Of a stretch of 64,000 nt of DNA, positions 17,068 through 25,569 are shown in pieces. Each line of letters opens with the position of its first letter. Position 1 is the first letter of the stretch. The translations under genes were made by a program, and so were the position numbers. The stretch lies in NCBI RefSeq assembly GCF_004153545.1, contig NZ_SDVA01000009.1:110910-174909 (forward strand). The letters are read 5' to 3'. The notes under the pieces were generated by a model that was not told where the DNA came from, ran no database searches, and saw nothing but the letters and a program-made list of their open reading frames with translations. This DNA is from Serinicoccus sediminis. GTDB lineage: Bacteria > Actinomycetota > Actinomycetes > Actinomycetales > Dermatophilaceae.

Positions 17068-18219
17068 GTGCTCCTGGCGGTGTGGTCGCTCAGCGCGTTC
17101 GTGCTGGAGGTCCCGTCCGGTGCCTGGGCGGACCTCCTGGACCGCCGTCGTCTGCTCGTGGCGTCCGGCCTCGTCTACGCAGGCGCCTTCGCGACCTGGC
17201 TGGCCTGGCCGGGCTTCTGGGGGTTCCTGCTCGGTCTCGTCCTGTGGTCGTGCTCGGACGCCCTGCACTCGGGCACCTGGGAGGCGTACCTCTACGAGCA
17301 GCTCGCGGCGCGGGGTGAGACCGGGCGCTACGCCCGTATCAAGGCCCGGTCGGAGAGCGTCGCGCTGCTCGCCATGGCGGGGGCGATCGCGGCCGCCGCG
17401 CCGCTGCACCAGCTGGGTGGCTACCCCGCGGTCGGGACGGCCAGCCTGGCGGTCGCGCTGGTCCACGTCGGGGTGACGCTGCGGCTCCCGCGCCCGGTGC
17501 GCGACGGCGCACCCGGGCCCCCCGGGCCGCTTGCCGCGCCCCACCCCACGTCGCCGCGGGCGGTCGACCCCCCGCCGGGCCCCGGTCACCCGGCCGCCGC
17601 CACGGGCTGGGCCAGCACCCTGCGTCAAGGCCTCGCCGAGGCGCGCGCCGTCGGCCCGGTGCGGCGGGTCCTGGTGGGGTATGCCGCCGTCGTGACCCTC
17701 GTCGGGTTCGACGAGTACTTCCCTCTGCTGCTGGCTGACGACGGCGCGACGGTCGGGCGGGTCGCGCTCGTCATGGCGGGGATCGTGCTCCTCGAGGCGG
17801 TCGCGACCGGGCTCAGCGACCGGGTCGCCGTGCTCACCGGGTGGCGGCACGCCGCGCTGGTGCTCCTGGCCGGGGTGCTCCTGGCGTCCGGCGCAGGCGG
17901 GACGGGGCTGCCCGGCGCCCTGGCGCTGGGCGTCGGCTACGCGGTGGCCAGCAGCCTCTACGTCGCGGGTGACGCCCGGCTGCAGCACGCCATCGGGGGT
18001 GCGAGCCGGGCCCGCGCCACGGTGACCTCGGTGGCGGGCGTCGCCGGAGAGGTCGGCTTCATGGTGACCCTCGCCACCGTGGGCCTGCTCACGCTCGGCC
18101 TGGAGCTCACCCCCGTCGTGGTGCTCGCCACCCTCGTCCTCATGGTGCCGGCCGCCGTCGCAGCCTGGCACATGCCGGCCGGCTCGCCCACCGGGGCGGA
18201 CGAGGCCGGCCCGGGCTGA
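17068..18219 (+). CDS. MFS transporter with an in-frame TGA near its 5' end (possibly a pseudogene)
   Basis: From GTG 17068 the frame encodes 383 residues of an MFS permease: motif-A-like VPSGAWADLLDRRRLLV, about ten further hydrophobic segments, and a long Pro-rich central loop (~residues 150-190). The same frame is coding-like upstream: bases 16981-17067 read WRSTHEAIPLFGVYALLFAD and continue into the first membrane helix. No ATG/GTG/TTG exists there until ATG 16918, which has a good leaderless promoter. Between them lies TGA 16951-16953, codon 12. Either the original gene 16918-18219 carries a nonsense mutation or sequence error, or translation starts at a rare codon or at 17068 with loss of TM1. 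Substrate unknown. Confidence 0.7.
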   Translation: MLLAVWSLSAFVLEVPSGAWADLLDRRRLLVASGLVYAGAFATWLAWPGFWGFLLGLVLWSCSDALHSGTWEAYLYEQLAARGETGRYARIKARSESVALLAMAGAIAAAAPLHQLGGYPAVGTASLAVALVHVGVTLRLPRPVRDGAPGPPGPLAAPHPTSPRAVDPPPGPGHPAAATGWASTLRQGLAEARAVGPVRRVLVGYAAVVTLVGFDEYFPLLLADDGATVGRVALVMAGIVLLEAVATGLSDRVAVLTGWRHAALVLLAGVLLASGAGGTGLPGALALGVGYAVASSLYVAGDARLQHAIGGASRARATVTSVAGVAGEVGFMVTLATVGLLTLGLELTPVVVLATLVLMVPAAVAAWHMPAGSPTGADEAGPG

Positions 18220-18222
18220 GGG

Positions 18223-19164
18223 TCAGGCCCCGTCCAGCAGGGCCTGCGCCGTGTCGTAGGTGGTGACCAGGCCGTTGATGAGGTCCCCGGTCATGGCCGC
18301 CCGCAGCGCCTCCACCTTGCCCGGCCCGTGGGCCACGGCGATGACCCGGTCGATGGAGCGCAGCTGCTCCGCGGAGAGGGCGATGAGGCGTTCCGACAGG
18401 CAGGTCCGCACCGGACGACCACGCCCGTCGAAGCAGGCGCCCACGGCCTCGCCGACGACCCCGGCGTCGCCGACGCGTCGCCGGCAGTCCTCGTCGACCG
18501 AGTCGTAGATCGTCGACTGCCCCTCGGCCCAGGCGCCCACGCCGACGACGGCCACGCTGACCTGGTCCGCGGCCGCGAGGGTGCCGCTGACCGCCGGGTC
18601 ACGGCGCACCGCCTCGGCCGCGGCGGCGTCGGGCATGACGAGCGGGGCGAAGAACACCCTGCGCCCTCCCCCGGACAGCCGGCCCGCGCGCCGGACCAGG
18701 TCGACCGAGCTGGAGTCCTCGCTGATCCCGGCCAGAGCCCCGCTGAGCTGCACGATCTCGACCGGCGGCAGGCTCTCCAGGGCGTAGACCATGTCGTGCA
18801 CGGCGCGGCTCCAGGGCAGACCGAGGACGTCGTCGGGGCGCAGCACCCGGGTGAGCAGGCCGGCCGCGGCCCGGCCCAGCTCGGCCCGGACGTCGAGGGC
18901 GGTGGAGGAGACGGGGGCCACGAGGGCGTGCTCGAGGGAGAACCGGGCGCGCAGCTCCTCGGCCAGCCGGCCGTCACGGGCGTCCGGCTCGACGATCTCG
19001 ATGCGCACCACCCCGGCCTCGTGCGCGAGGTCCAGCAACCGCGCCACCTTGAACCGGCTGATGCCGAGCGCCTCGGCGATGTCCGTCTTGGCCTGGCGCT
19101 GCTCGTAGTGCCTCCGGGCCACGGCGACGGCCAGGGCGAGGTCGGGCTCCTCCCGGACGGGCAC
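18223..19164 (-). CDS. SorC/DeoR-type sugar-responsive transcriptional regulator
   Basis: 313 residues from GTG 19164, preceded by CAGGAGG at ideal spacing; the longer frame to 19227 runs through a C6G10 tract and is not supported. The N-terminal helix-turn-helix (residues ~12-50; TDIAEALGISRFKVARLLDLA) is of SorC type. The remaining ~250 residues form the SorC sugar-phosphate-binding domain, with GLPWSRAVHDMV, VVGVGAWAEGQSTIYDSV and a closing IDRVIAVAHGPGKVEALRAAM. It is divergent from a polyol ABC transporter/dehydrogenase operon and very likely its regulator, sensing a phosphorylated or free polyol product. Confidence 0.88.
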   Translation of the reverse strand: MPVREEPDLALAVAVARRHYEQRQAKTDIAEALGISRFKVARLLDLAHEAGVVRIEIVEPDARDGRLAEELRARFSLEHALVAPVSSTALDVRAELGRAAAGLLTRVLRPDDVLGLPWSRAVHDMVYALESLPPVEIVQLSGALAGISEDSSSVDLVRRAGRLSGGGRRVFFAPLVMPDAAAAEAVRRDPAVSGTLAAADQVSVAVVGVGAWAEGQSTIYDSVDEDCRRRVGDAGVVGEAVGACFDGRGRPVRTCLSERLIALSAEQLRSIDRVIAVAHGPGKVEALRAAMTGDLINGLVTTYDTAQALLDGA

Positions 19165-19187
19165 GAGAGCCTCCTGCTGGTGGTCGA

Positions 19188-19203
19188 CCCCCCGGGGGGG
19201 GGG
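19188..19203. repeat. C6G10 homopolymer block in the regulator 5' untranslated region
   Basis: Six C followed by ten G, about 24-39 bp upstream of the SorC-type start. Runs this long are prone to slippage and to sequencing error. It would form a short C/G hairpin in the mRNA. Confidence 0.6.
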
Positions 19204-19288
19204 TCGGGCGGACGGTGGGAGGACCATTCTCCCGGGTCGGACGGGGCGAGGTCCACGTCCTTGACAAGCGCGATGGGGCGCGTTTCAC

Positions 19289-19331
19289 TGAGCATACTCA
19301 TATGTGCACGATGATGCGCTCGCATGAGCGC
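19289..19331 (+). promoter_or_regulatory. Two palindromes in the SorC/ABC divergent region (candidate operators)
   Basis: TGAG-CATA-CTCA (19289-19300) and GCGCTC-GCAT-GAGCGC (19316-19331) are perfect inverted repeats 15 bp apart. The first contains a CATACT hexamer on the plus strand and TATGCT on the minus strand, so it could overlap -10 elements in both directions. Binding by the adjacent SorC-type protein is inference. Confidence 0.45.
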
Positions 19332-19352
19332 AACCGACCCGGGAGGCGGCCT

Positions 19353-20729
19353 GTGCCCAGGAACCACGGACCAGCGAGGACGCTGGTCGTCATCACCTCG
19401 ACGACCGTGGCCCTCGTGGCCACGGGATGCGCCGGCTGGGGAGGGGGCGGTGTCGGCGGCGGTGGCCCGGACTCCATCGACGTCCTCATGGTCAACAACC
19501 CGCAGATGGTCGACCTGCAGAACCTCACGGCCGAGCACTTCACCGAGGAGACGGGCATCAGCGTCAACTTCACCGTCCTGCCCGAGAACGACGTGCGCGA
19601 CAAGATCAGCCAGGAGTTCACCAGCCAGGCCGGCCAGTACGACGTGGCCTCCCTCTCCAACTTCGAGATCCCGATCTACGCCCGGGCCGGGTGGGTGGCC
19701 CCGCTCGAGGAGTTCATCGCGCAGGACGAGGAGTTCGACTACGACGACATCCTCGAGCCGATGCGGACCTCACTCTCGGTCGACGGGGTGCCGTACGGCA
19801 TCCCGTTCTACGGCGAGTCCTCCTTCCTCATGTACCGCCAGGACGTGCTGGAGGCGGAGGGCGTGCAGATGCCCGAGCAGCCGACCTGGCCCGAGGTCGC
19901 CGACATCGCCGCGCAGGTGGACGGGGCCGAGCCCGGCATGAGCGGCATCTGTCTGCGCGGGCAGCCGGGGTGGGGCCAGGTCATGGCGCCCCTGACGACG
20001 GTCGTCAACACCTTCGGCGGCACGTGGTTCGAGGAGGACATGACCCCGCGCGTCGACGCACCGGAGTTCACCGAGGCGGTCGACTTCTACGTGGACCTGG
20101 TGCGCGAGCACGGCCAGAACGGCGCCCCCGCCTCAGGCTTCGTGGAGTGCCTCAACAACCTGCAGCAGGGCAACTCGGCCATGTGGTACGACGCCACCTC
20201 GGCGGCCGGCTCCCTCGAGGCGCCCGGCTCGCCGGTCAAGGGCAAGATCGGGTATGCCCCGGCGCCGGTCATGGAGACCGAGAGCGCCGGGTGGCTCTAC
20301 GCCTGGTCCTGGGCCATCCAGGACGCGAGCGAGAAGCAGGACAACGCGTGGGAGTTCGTCTCGTGGGCCTCCGGCGCCGAGTACGAGGAGCTCGTCGGCG
20401 AGGAGCTGGGCTGGTCGCGGGTCCCCGCGGGCAAGCGGTCCTCGACCTACGACAACGAGGACTACCTGGCCGAGGCGGGTCCGTTCGCCGAGGCCACCCG
20501 GGCCGCCATCGAGTCAGCCGACCCGGAGGACCCCGGGGTGCAGCCCCGACCGGCGATCGGGGTGCAGTTCGTCGGCATCCCCGAGTTCCCGGACCTGGGC
20601 ACCCAGGTCAGCCAGGACATCAGCGCGGCCATCGCGGGCCGGATGAGCGTCGACGAGGCGCTGGAGCGCGGCCAACGGGTCGCCGAGGACATCGCGGAGC
20701 GCTACGAGGAGAGGGCGGCCCAGCAGTGA
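19353..20729 (+). CDS. Polyol/sugar ABC transporter substrate-binding lipoprotein
   Basis: 458 residues. The start GTG 19353 has GGGAGG 6 nt upstream; the in-frame start at 19215 lies in the divergent promoter and is rejected. Basic N-terminus, hydrophobic stretch and Cys (VALVATGCAGWG, imperfect lipobox) predict a lipoprotein anchored outside the membrane. The mature part is a family-1 extracellular solute-binding protein: early DSIDVLMVNNPQMVDLQNLT, PYGIPFYGESSFLMYRQDVL hinge region, and later SWAIQDASEKQDNAWEFVSWAS. Its operon resembles the mannitol/sorbitol/arabitol SmoE/MtlE systems. First gene of the transporter operon; it overlaps the next by GTGA. Confidence 0.85.
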   Translation: MPRNHGPARTLVVITSTTVALVATGCAGWGGGGVGGGGPDSIDVLMVNNPQMVDLQNLTAEHFTEETGISVNFTVLPENDVRDKISQEFTSQAGQYDVASLSNFEIPIYARAGWVAPLEEFIAQDEEFDYDDILEPMRTSLSVDGVPYGIPFYGESSFLMYRQDVLEAEGVQMPEQPTWPEVADIAAQVDGAEPGMSGICLRGQPGWGQVMAPLTTVVNTFGGTWFEEDMTPRVDAPEFTEAVDFYVDLVREHGQNGAPASGFVECLNNLQQGNSAMWYDATSAAGSLEAPGSPVKGKIGYAPAPVMETESAGWLYAWSWAIQDASEKQDNAWEFVSWASGAEYEELVGEELGWSRVPAGKRSSTYDNEDYLAEAGPFAEATRAAIESADPEDPGVQPRPAIGVQFVGIPEFPDLGTQVSQDISAAIAGRMSVDEALERGQRVAEDIAERYEERAAQQ

Positions 20730-21709
20730 GCAGCAGCACCAGCACGTCCAGGGTGGGCAGGCTCGGCAAGCCGGGCACCAACCCCGAGCAGGGGCGCTCG
20801 GGCGCGGTCGCGCCGCCCCCGAGCCGGCAGCCCCGGTCCAGCTCCTGGCAGCGCCGCATCCCGCTGCTGCCGGCGCTCATCTTCGTCATCGTCATGACCC
20901 AGCTGCCCTTCCTGGGCACCATCGTCATCTCGTTCATGAACTGGAACGCCTACTACCCCGACGAGCGGGGCTTCGCGGGCTTCTCCAACTTCGCCCGGGT
21001 GTTCACCGACGTCAACGCCCGGTCGGCGGTCTTCGTCACCATCGTCATCACGGTGGCCACGGTGCTCGTCAGCCTGCTGCTCGGGCTGGCCATCGCACTG
21101 CTGCTGGACCGGAAGTTCCGCGGCCAGGGCATCGTCCGGACGATGATGATCGCGCCCTTCCTCGTCGTCCCGGTGGCCGCTGCCCTGCTCTGGAAGCACG
21201 CCCTCTACAACCCCGAGTACGGCCTGTTCAACGGTCTGCTGACGCTGGTGCTCGGCGAGGACGCCCCCCAGCCGGACTGGGTGGGCACGATGCCGCTGCC
21301 GGCCCTCGTCGCAGCGCTGGTCTGGCAGTGGACCCCTTTCATGATGCTCATCCTGCTCGCCGGCCTGCAGAGCCGGCCGCTCGACGTCGTGGAGGCGGCA
21401 CGGATCGACGGTGCGTCCGAGTTCCGGATCTTCACGAGCATGACGCTGCCGCACCTGCGGCAGTACATCGAGCTCAGCACGCTGCTCGGCACGATCTACG
21501 TCGTCCAGAACTTCGACCACGTCTTCACGATCACCGCCGGAGCCACCGGTACGGCCAACCTCCCCTACTTCATCTACCAGACCTTCTACACCGCCCAGGA
21601 CTACGGCCGGGCGTCGGCAGCGGGCGTCGTGACGGTGGTCGGCACCCTCGTCATCGCGATGTTCGCGCTGCGCACGGCCTTCGCCATCTTCAAGGAGGAG
21701 GGCCGATGA
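20726..21709 (+). CDS. Polyol/sugar ABC transporter permease (MalF-like subunit)
   Basis: 327 residues from GTG 20726, overlapping the binding-protein stop (GTGA). A ~40-residue Ser/Pro-rich cytoplasmic lead precedes six transmembrane helices. The binding-protein-dependent transport EAA loop is clear (EAARIDGASEFRIFTSMTLP), the contact site for the ATPase. It pairs with the next permease by ATGA overlap. No ATPase gene lies in the operon, so a shared MsmK/MalK-type ATPase elsewhere is expected. Confidence 0.88.
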   Translation: MSSSTSTSRVGRLGKPGTNPEQGRSGAVAPPPSRQPRSSSWQRRIPLLPALIFVIVMTQLPFLGTIVISFMNWNAYYPDERGFAGFSNFARVFTDVNARSAVFVTIVITVATVLVSLLLGLAIALLLDRKFRGQGIVRTMMIAPFLVVPVAAALLWKHALYNPEYGLFNGLLTLVLGEDAPQPDWVGTMPLPALVAALVWQWTPFMMLILLAGLQSRPLDVVEAARIDGASEFRIFTSMTLPHLRQYIELSTLLGTIYVVQNFDHVFTITAGATGTANLPYFIYQTFYTAQDYGRASAAGVVTVVGTLVIAMFALRTAFAIFKEEGR

Positions 21710-22605
21710 GCACCACCACGTCGACGCAGGGCGGGAGCACCACGCGCGGCACCACCACCACGGAGGTGGCGGGTCGACGCTTCGTCCAGGCCAGGCCTCC
21801 CCGTCGCGGGATGGTCCTCACGGTCCTCGCCTGGTTCGTGGGCATCCTCTTCTTCTTCCCGGTCCTCTGGATGGTGCTGGTGTCGTTCCGGGCCGAGACG
21901 GACGCCGCCAGCAACCCGCCGGTGCTCCTGGCACCGATCAGCCTGGAGGGCTACCGCACCTTCTTCGCGGCCGGGCCCTGGCCGCCCCTGCTCAACTCGA
22001 TGACCGCGAGCGTGGTGTCGACCATCCTGGTCATCGCGCTGGCCTTCCCCGCGGCCTACGCCCTGTCGATCCGGCCGGTCAAGAAGTGGACCGACGTCCT
22101 GTTCTTCTTCCTCTCGACCAAGATGCTGCCCATCGTGGCCGGCATCCTGCCGATCTACCTCTTCGCGCAGGCCACCAACCTGCTCGACAACATCTGGCTG
22201 CTCATCATCCTCTACACCTCGATGAACATGCCGATCGCGGTGTGGATGCTGCAGAGCTTCCTGGCCGAGGTGCCGGTCGAGATGCTGGAGGCCGCCCAGG
22301 TCGACGGCGCCGGCCTGCTGACGACCCTGCGGCAGGTGGTGGCCCCCGTGGTCATGCCCGGCATCGCCTCGGCCGCGCTCATCTGCTTCATCTTCAGCTG
22401 GAACGAGCTGCTCCTGGCCCGCGTGCTCACGAGCACCGTGGCGAGCACCGCGCCCGTCTTCCTCACCGGGTTCGTCACCAGCCAGGGGCTCTTCCTCGCC
22501 AAGGTCTGCGCGGCGTCCTTCGTCGTCTCGCTCCCGGTCCTGGCGGCCGGTTTCGCGGCCCAGGACAAGCTGGTGCAGGGCCTGTCGATGGGTGCCGTCA
22601 AGTGA
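21706..22605 (+). CDS. Polyol/sugar ABC transporter permease (MalG-like subunit)
   Basis: 299 residues from ATG 21706, overlapping the previous stop (ATGA), with AAGGAGGAGGGCCG just upstream. Six transmembrane helices, an EAA-type loop near residue 190 (MLEAAQVDGAGLLTTLRQVV) and the MalG-like end ...AQDKLVQGLSMGAVK. The closing motif is usual for sugar ABC permeases. It forms the transmembrane heterodimer with the preceding permease. The dehydrogenase gene follows within 10-20 nt. Confidence 0.88.
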   Translation: MSTTTSTQGGSTTRGTTTTEVAGRRFVQARPPRRGMVLTVLAWFVGILFFFPVLWMVLVSFRAETDAASNPPVLLAPISLEGYRTFFAAGPWPPLLNSMTASVVSTILVIALAFPAAYALSIRPVKKWTDVLFFFLSTKMLPIVAGILPIYLFAQATNLLDNIWLLIILYTSMNMPIAVWMLQSFLAEVPVEMLEAAQVDGAGLLTTLRQVVAPVVMPGIASAALICFIFSWNELLLARVLTSTVASTAPVFLTGFVTSQGLFLAKVCAASFVVSLPVLAAGFAAQDKLVQGLSMGAVK

Positions 22606-22613
22606 CCGGGAGA

Positions 22614-24119
22614 ATGACGACCATGAAGCTGAGCGAGGAGACCCTGCCAGGGCTGCCCGAGGACGTGGCCCGCCCGACCTACGACCGCTCGGCCCTGCGG
22701 CCCGGCATCGTCCACTTCGGGGTCGGCGGCTTCCACCGGGCGCACGAGGCGATGTACCTCGACCGCCTCATGAACGAGGCCCCCGAGGAGCACCTCGGCT
22801 GGTCGGTCGTCGGGGTCGGCACCATGCCCGGGGACGCCCGCATGCGGGACGCCATGGCCGCCCAGGACTGCCTCTACACCCTCGTCGTGAAGCACCCCGA
22901 CGGCGCGCTCGAGCCCCGCGTCATCGGGGCCATGTCGGCCTACCTCTTCGCGCCGGACGACCCCGAGGCGGTCCTGTCCCGGATGACCGACCCGGACGTC
23001 CGGATCGTCAGCCTGACGATCACCGAGGGTGGCTACCACGTCAACCAGGTGACCGGAGAGTTTGACCCGTCCGACGAGGCGCTGCAGGCCGACATCGCCG
23101 CGCCGCAGGAGCCCCCGCGCAGCGCCTTCGGCTTCGTCACCGAGGCGCTGCGTCGGCGCAGGGAGGCCGGGGACGAGCCGTTCACCGTCATGTCCTGCGA
23201 CAACCTCCCCGGCAACGGCGACGTGGCCGGCCAGATGATCACCTCCTTCGCCCGGATGCAGGACGAGAACCGCACCGGCGAACCGCTCGCCGACTGGGTG
23301 GAGGAGCACGTGTCCTTCCCCAACGCGATGGTCGACCGCATCACCCCGGTCACCAGCCAGGAGGACATCGACGCCCTCGCCGAGAGGTTCGGGGTCGAGG
23401 ACGCCTGGCCGGTGGTCTGCGAACCGTTCACCCAGTGGGTCCTCGAGGACCACTTCCCGACCGGCCGCCCCGCCTTCGAGGAGGTCGGGGTCCAGGTCGT
23501 CGACGACGTCGTCCCCTACGAGCTCATGAAGCTGCGGCTGCTCAACGCCAGCCACCAGGCGCTGTGCTATCTCGGCTACCTCGCCGGCTACCGCTACGCC
23601 CACGAGGTCGCGCAGGACCCGCTCTTCGCGGACTTCCTGCTCGGCTACATGGAGCACGAGGGGTCGCCCACCCTGCCCGAGGTCCCGGACGTCGACCTGG
23701 CCGACTACCGGCGCACCCTCGTGGAGCGGTTCGCCAACCCGGAGGTCCGCGACACCCTCGCCCGCCTGTGCGCCGAGAGCAGCGACCGCATACCCAAGTG
23801 GCTGGTCCCCGTCATCCGCCACCAGCTCGAGCACGACGGACCGATCGAGCGCTCGGCGCTCGTCGTCGCCTCCTGGGCCCGGTATGCCGAGGGGGTGGAC
23901 GAGCAGGGCGAGCCGATCGAGGTCGTCGACCGGCACAAGGACCGGGTCATGGCGGCCGCCGCCCGCCAGGACCAGGAACCCCTCGCCTTCCTCGAGGACG
24001 AGACCTTCTTCGGCGACCTGCGCCACGACGAGCGCTTCGCCGCCGCCTACCGGCACTTCCTGTCCCGGTTGCACGAGGTGGGCGCGCGCTCCACCCTGGA
24101 GGACCATGACTGGCACTGA
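22614..24119 (+). CDS. Mannitol/D-arabitol-type long-chain polyol dehydrogenase
   Basis: 501 residues, polyol-specific long-chain dehydrogenase/reductase family (mannitol 2-dehydrogenase, arabitol 4-dehydrogenase, fructuronate reductase). The N-terminal NAD-binding GIVHFGVGGFHRAHEAMYLD is the family start. The catalytic Lys-Asn-His triad is visible in KLRLLNASHQALCYLGYLAG (K....N..H). ATG 22614 is given, but ATG 22623 has better spacing to GGGAG (22608-22612) and may be the real start. It is co-transcribed with a polyol-type ABC transporter and followed by a xylulokinase-like gene. D-arabitol to D-xylulose is therefore the best-fitting reaction, with mannitol to fructose the alternative. Confidence 0.88.
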   Translation: MTTMKLSEETLPGLPEDVARPTYDRSALRPGIVHFGVGGFHRAHEAMYLDRLMNEAPEEHLGWSVVGVGTMPGDARMRDAMAAQDCLYTLVVKHPDGALEPRVIGAMSAYLFAPDDPEAVLSRMTDPDVRIVSLTITEGGYHVNQVTGEFDPSDEALQADIAAPQEPPRSAFGFVTEALRRRREAGDEPFTVMSCDNLPGNGDVAGQMITSFARMQDENRTGEPLADWVEEHVSFPNAMVDRITPVTSQEDIDALAERFGVEDAWPVVCEPFTQWVLEDHFPTGRPAFEEVGVQVVDDVVPYELMKLRLLNASHQALCYLGYLAGYRYAHEVAQDPLFADFLLGYMEHEGSPTLPEVPDVDLADYRRTLVERFANPEVRDTLARLCAESSDRIPKWLVPVIRHQLEHDGPIERSALVVASWARYAEGVDEQGEPIEVVDRHKDRVMAAAARQDQEPLAFLEDETFFGDLRHDERFAAAYRHFLSRLHEVGARSTLEDHDWH

Positions 24120-25521
24120 CCGCACCCTCGTCGCCGGGGTCGACACCTCGACCCAGTCCTGCAAGGTCGTCGTCTGCGACGCCGACACCGGGGAGGTCGT
24201 CCGCGAAGGGCGCGGCGCCCACCCCTCCGGCACGGAGGTCGACCCGGAGCACTGGTGGTCGGCCTTCGAGGAGGCCACGGCCGGCGGCCTCCTCGACGGC
24301 GTCGCCGCGCTGTCGGTCGGGGGGCAGCAGCACGGCATGGTGCTGCTCGACGAGGACGACGCCGTCGTCCGGCCCGCGCTGCTGTGGAACGACACCCGCT
24401 CCGCCGACGCCGCCCGTCAGCTCGTCGACGAGCTCGGCGGGGCGCAGGCGTGGGCCGACCGCGTGGGCGTCGTGCCGCTCGCGGCCATCACCGTGAGCAA
24501 GCTGCGCTGGACGGCCGAGCACGAGCCGGAGCACATCGCGCGGGCCCGCACCTGCGTGCTGCCGCACGACTGGCTCACCGGGCAGATCGCCCGGCGCGGC
24601 GGTGGTGCGGCGCAGGAGTGGGTGACGGACCGGGGGGACGCCTCCGGCACCGGCTACTTCGACGCCGGGACCGGTGACTACGACCACGGGCTCCTCCGGC
24701 TGGCGGTCGACGGCGACCTGCAGCTGCCCCGGGTGCTGGGGCCGCACGACGAGGCCGGCCGCACCGCGTCCGGGATGCTCCTCGGGCCCGGCACCGGTGA
24801 CAACGCCGCCGCCGCCCTCGGCCTCGGGCTGCAGCCCGGCGACGTGGTGATGTCGCTCGGCACGAGCGGCACCGCCTTCGCCCGGCACGGCTCCCCCAGC
24901 CGGGACGCGACCGGTGAGGTGGCGTCCTACGCCGACGCCACCGGGAGCTTCCTGCCCCTCGTGTGCACCCTCAACGCCGCGCGGGTGCTCAGCGCCGGCG
25001 CCCAGGTCCTCGGGACCGACCTCGCCGGGCTGGAGCAGCTGGCCCTCGAGGCCGAGCTGGGGGCCGGGGGCCTGACGCTGCTGCCCTACCTGGACGGGGA
25101 GCGCACGCCGAACCTGCCGGACGCGACGGGCACCCTCTCCGGCCTGACCCGGGACAACCTCACGCCCGCCAACCTCGCCCGCGCCGTCGTCGAGGGCATG
25201 ATCCTCGGGGTCGGGGCCGGGGTGGAGTCGCTGGCCCGCGAGGGCGTGGACGTCGAGCGGATCCACCTCATCGGCGGCGCGGTCGCCTCCCGCGCGGTGC
25301 GAGAGGTGGCCGCCGACCTGCTGGGGGTGCCGGTGGTCGTCCCGGACGCGGCGGAGTACGTCGCCCTGGGGGCAGCCCGCCAGGCGGCCTGGACGCTGCG
25401 CGGCGGAGAGGTGCCGGACTGGCCGGTGCACGCGTCCGCGCGCCTGGAGGCCCGACCGTCCGAGCGCGCGACCGAGGTCGCCCAGCGCTACCGGGACCTC
25501 GTGCAGACCGTGCACGGCTGA
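24106..25521 (+). CDS. xylB: Xylulokinase-like FGGY carbohydrate kinase
   Basis: 471 residues. ATG 24106 overlaps the dehydrogenase end by 14 nt, with GGAGG just upstream. FGGY-kinase ATPase fold: N-terminal phosphate loop VAGVDTSTQSCKVVV, SVGGQQHGMVLLD (XylB-type sugar-binding region), catalytic Asp region LLWNDTRSADAARQL, SLGTSGTAFA phosphate 2 motif and C-terminal IHLIGGAVASRAVREV adenosine motif. Length and motifs fit D-xylulokinase. Together with the dehydrogenase it would feed D-arabitol via xylulose-5-phosphate into the pentose phosphate pathway. Fructokinase activity seems less likely, as those are mostly PfkB/ROK proteins. Confidence 0.82.
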   Translation: MTGTDRTLVAGVDTSTQSCKVVVCDADTGEVVREGRGAHPSGTEVDPEHWWSAFEEATAGGLLDGVAALSVGGQQHGMVLLDEDDAVVRPALLWNDTRSADAARQLVDELGGAQAWADRVGVVPLAAITVSKLRWTAEHEPEHIARARTCVLPHDWLTGQIARRGGGAAQEWVTDRGDASGTGYFDAGTGDYDHGLLRLAVDGDLQLPRVLGPHDEAGRTASGMLLGPGTGDNAAAALGLGLQPGDVVMSLGTSGTAFARHGSPSRDATGEVASYADATGSFLPLVCTLNAARVLSAGAQVLGTDLAGLEQLALEAELGAGGLTLLPYLDGERTPNLPDATGTLSGLTRDNLTPANLARAVVEGMILGVGAGVESLAREGVDVERIHLIGGAVASRAVREVAADLLGVPVVVPDAAEYVALGAARQAAWTLRGGEVPDWPVHASARLEARPSERATEVAQRYRDLVQTVHG

Positions 25522-25531
25522 CCCGCCGGGA

Positions 25532-25563
25532 GGCGACGGGCCGGTGGACGCCGGCCCGTCGCC
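25532..25563. terminator. Bidirectional terminator between convergent xylB and fadD
   Basis: Perfect 13-bp inverted repeat (GGCGACGGGCCGG / CCGGCCCGTCGCC) with a 6-base loop, exactly between the two convergent stops (xylB stop 25521, fadD stop 25570). Confidence 0.75.
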
Positions 25564-25569
25564 GCACGG

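Noticed and set aside
14620..18171. 1183-codon open frame antisense to serC-serA-MFS
   Set aside because: A shadow frame caused by high GC at third codon positions. Composition is His/Gly/Arg/Val-rich without domains, and the opposite strand carries clear enzymes.
19215..19352. Upstream in-frame ATG at 19215 as start of the sugar-binding lipoprotein
   Set aside because: It would put the divergent promoter/operator region inside the protein and bury the signal peptide. GTG 19353 has GGGAGG and opens on a normal signal sequence.
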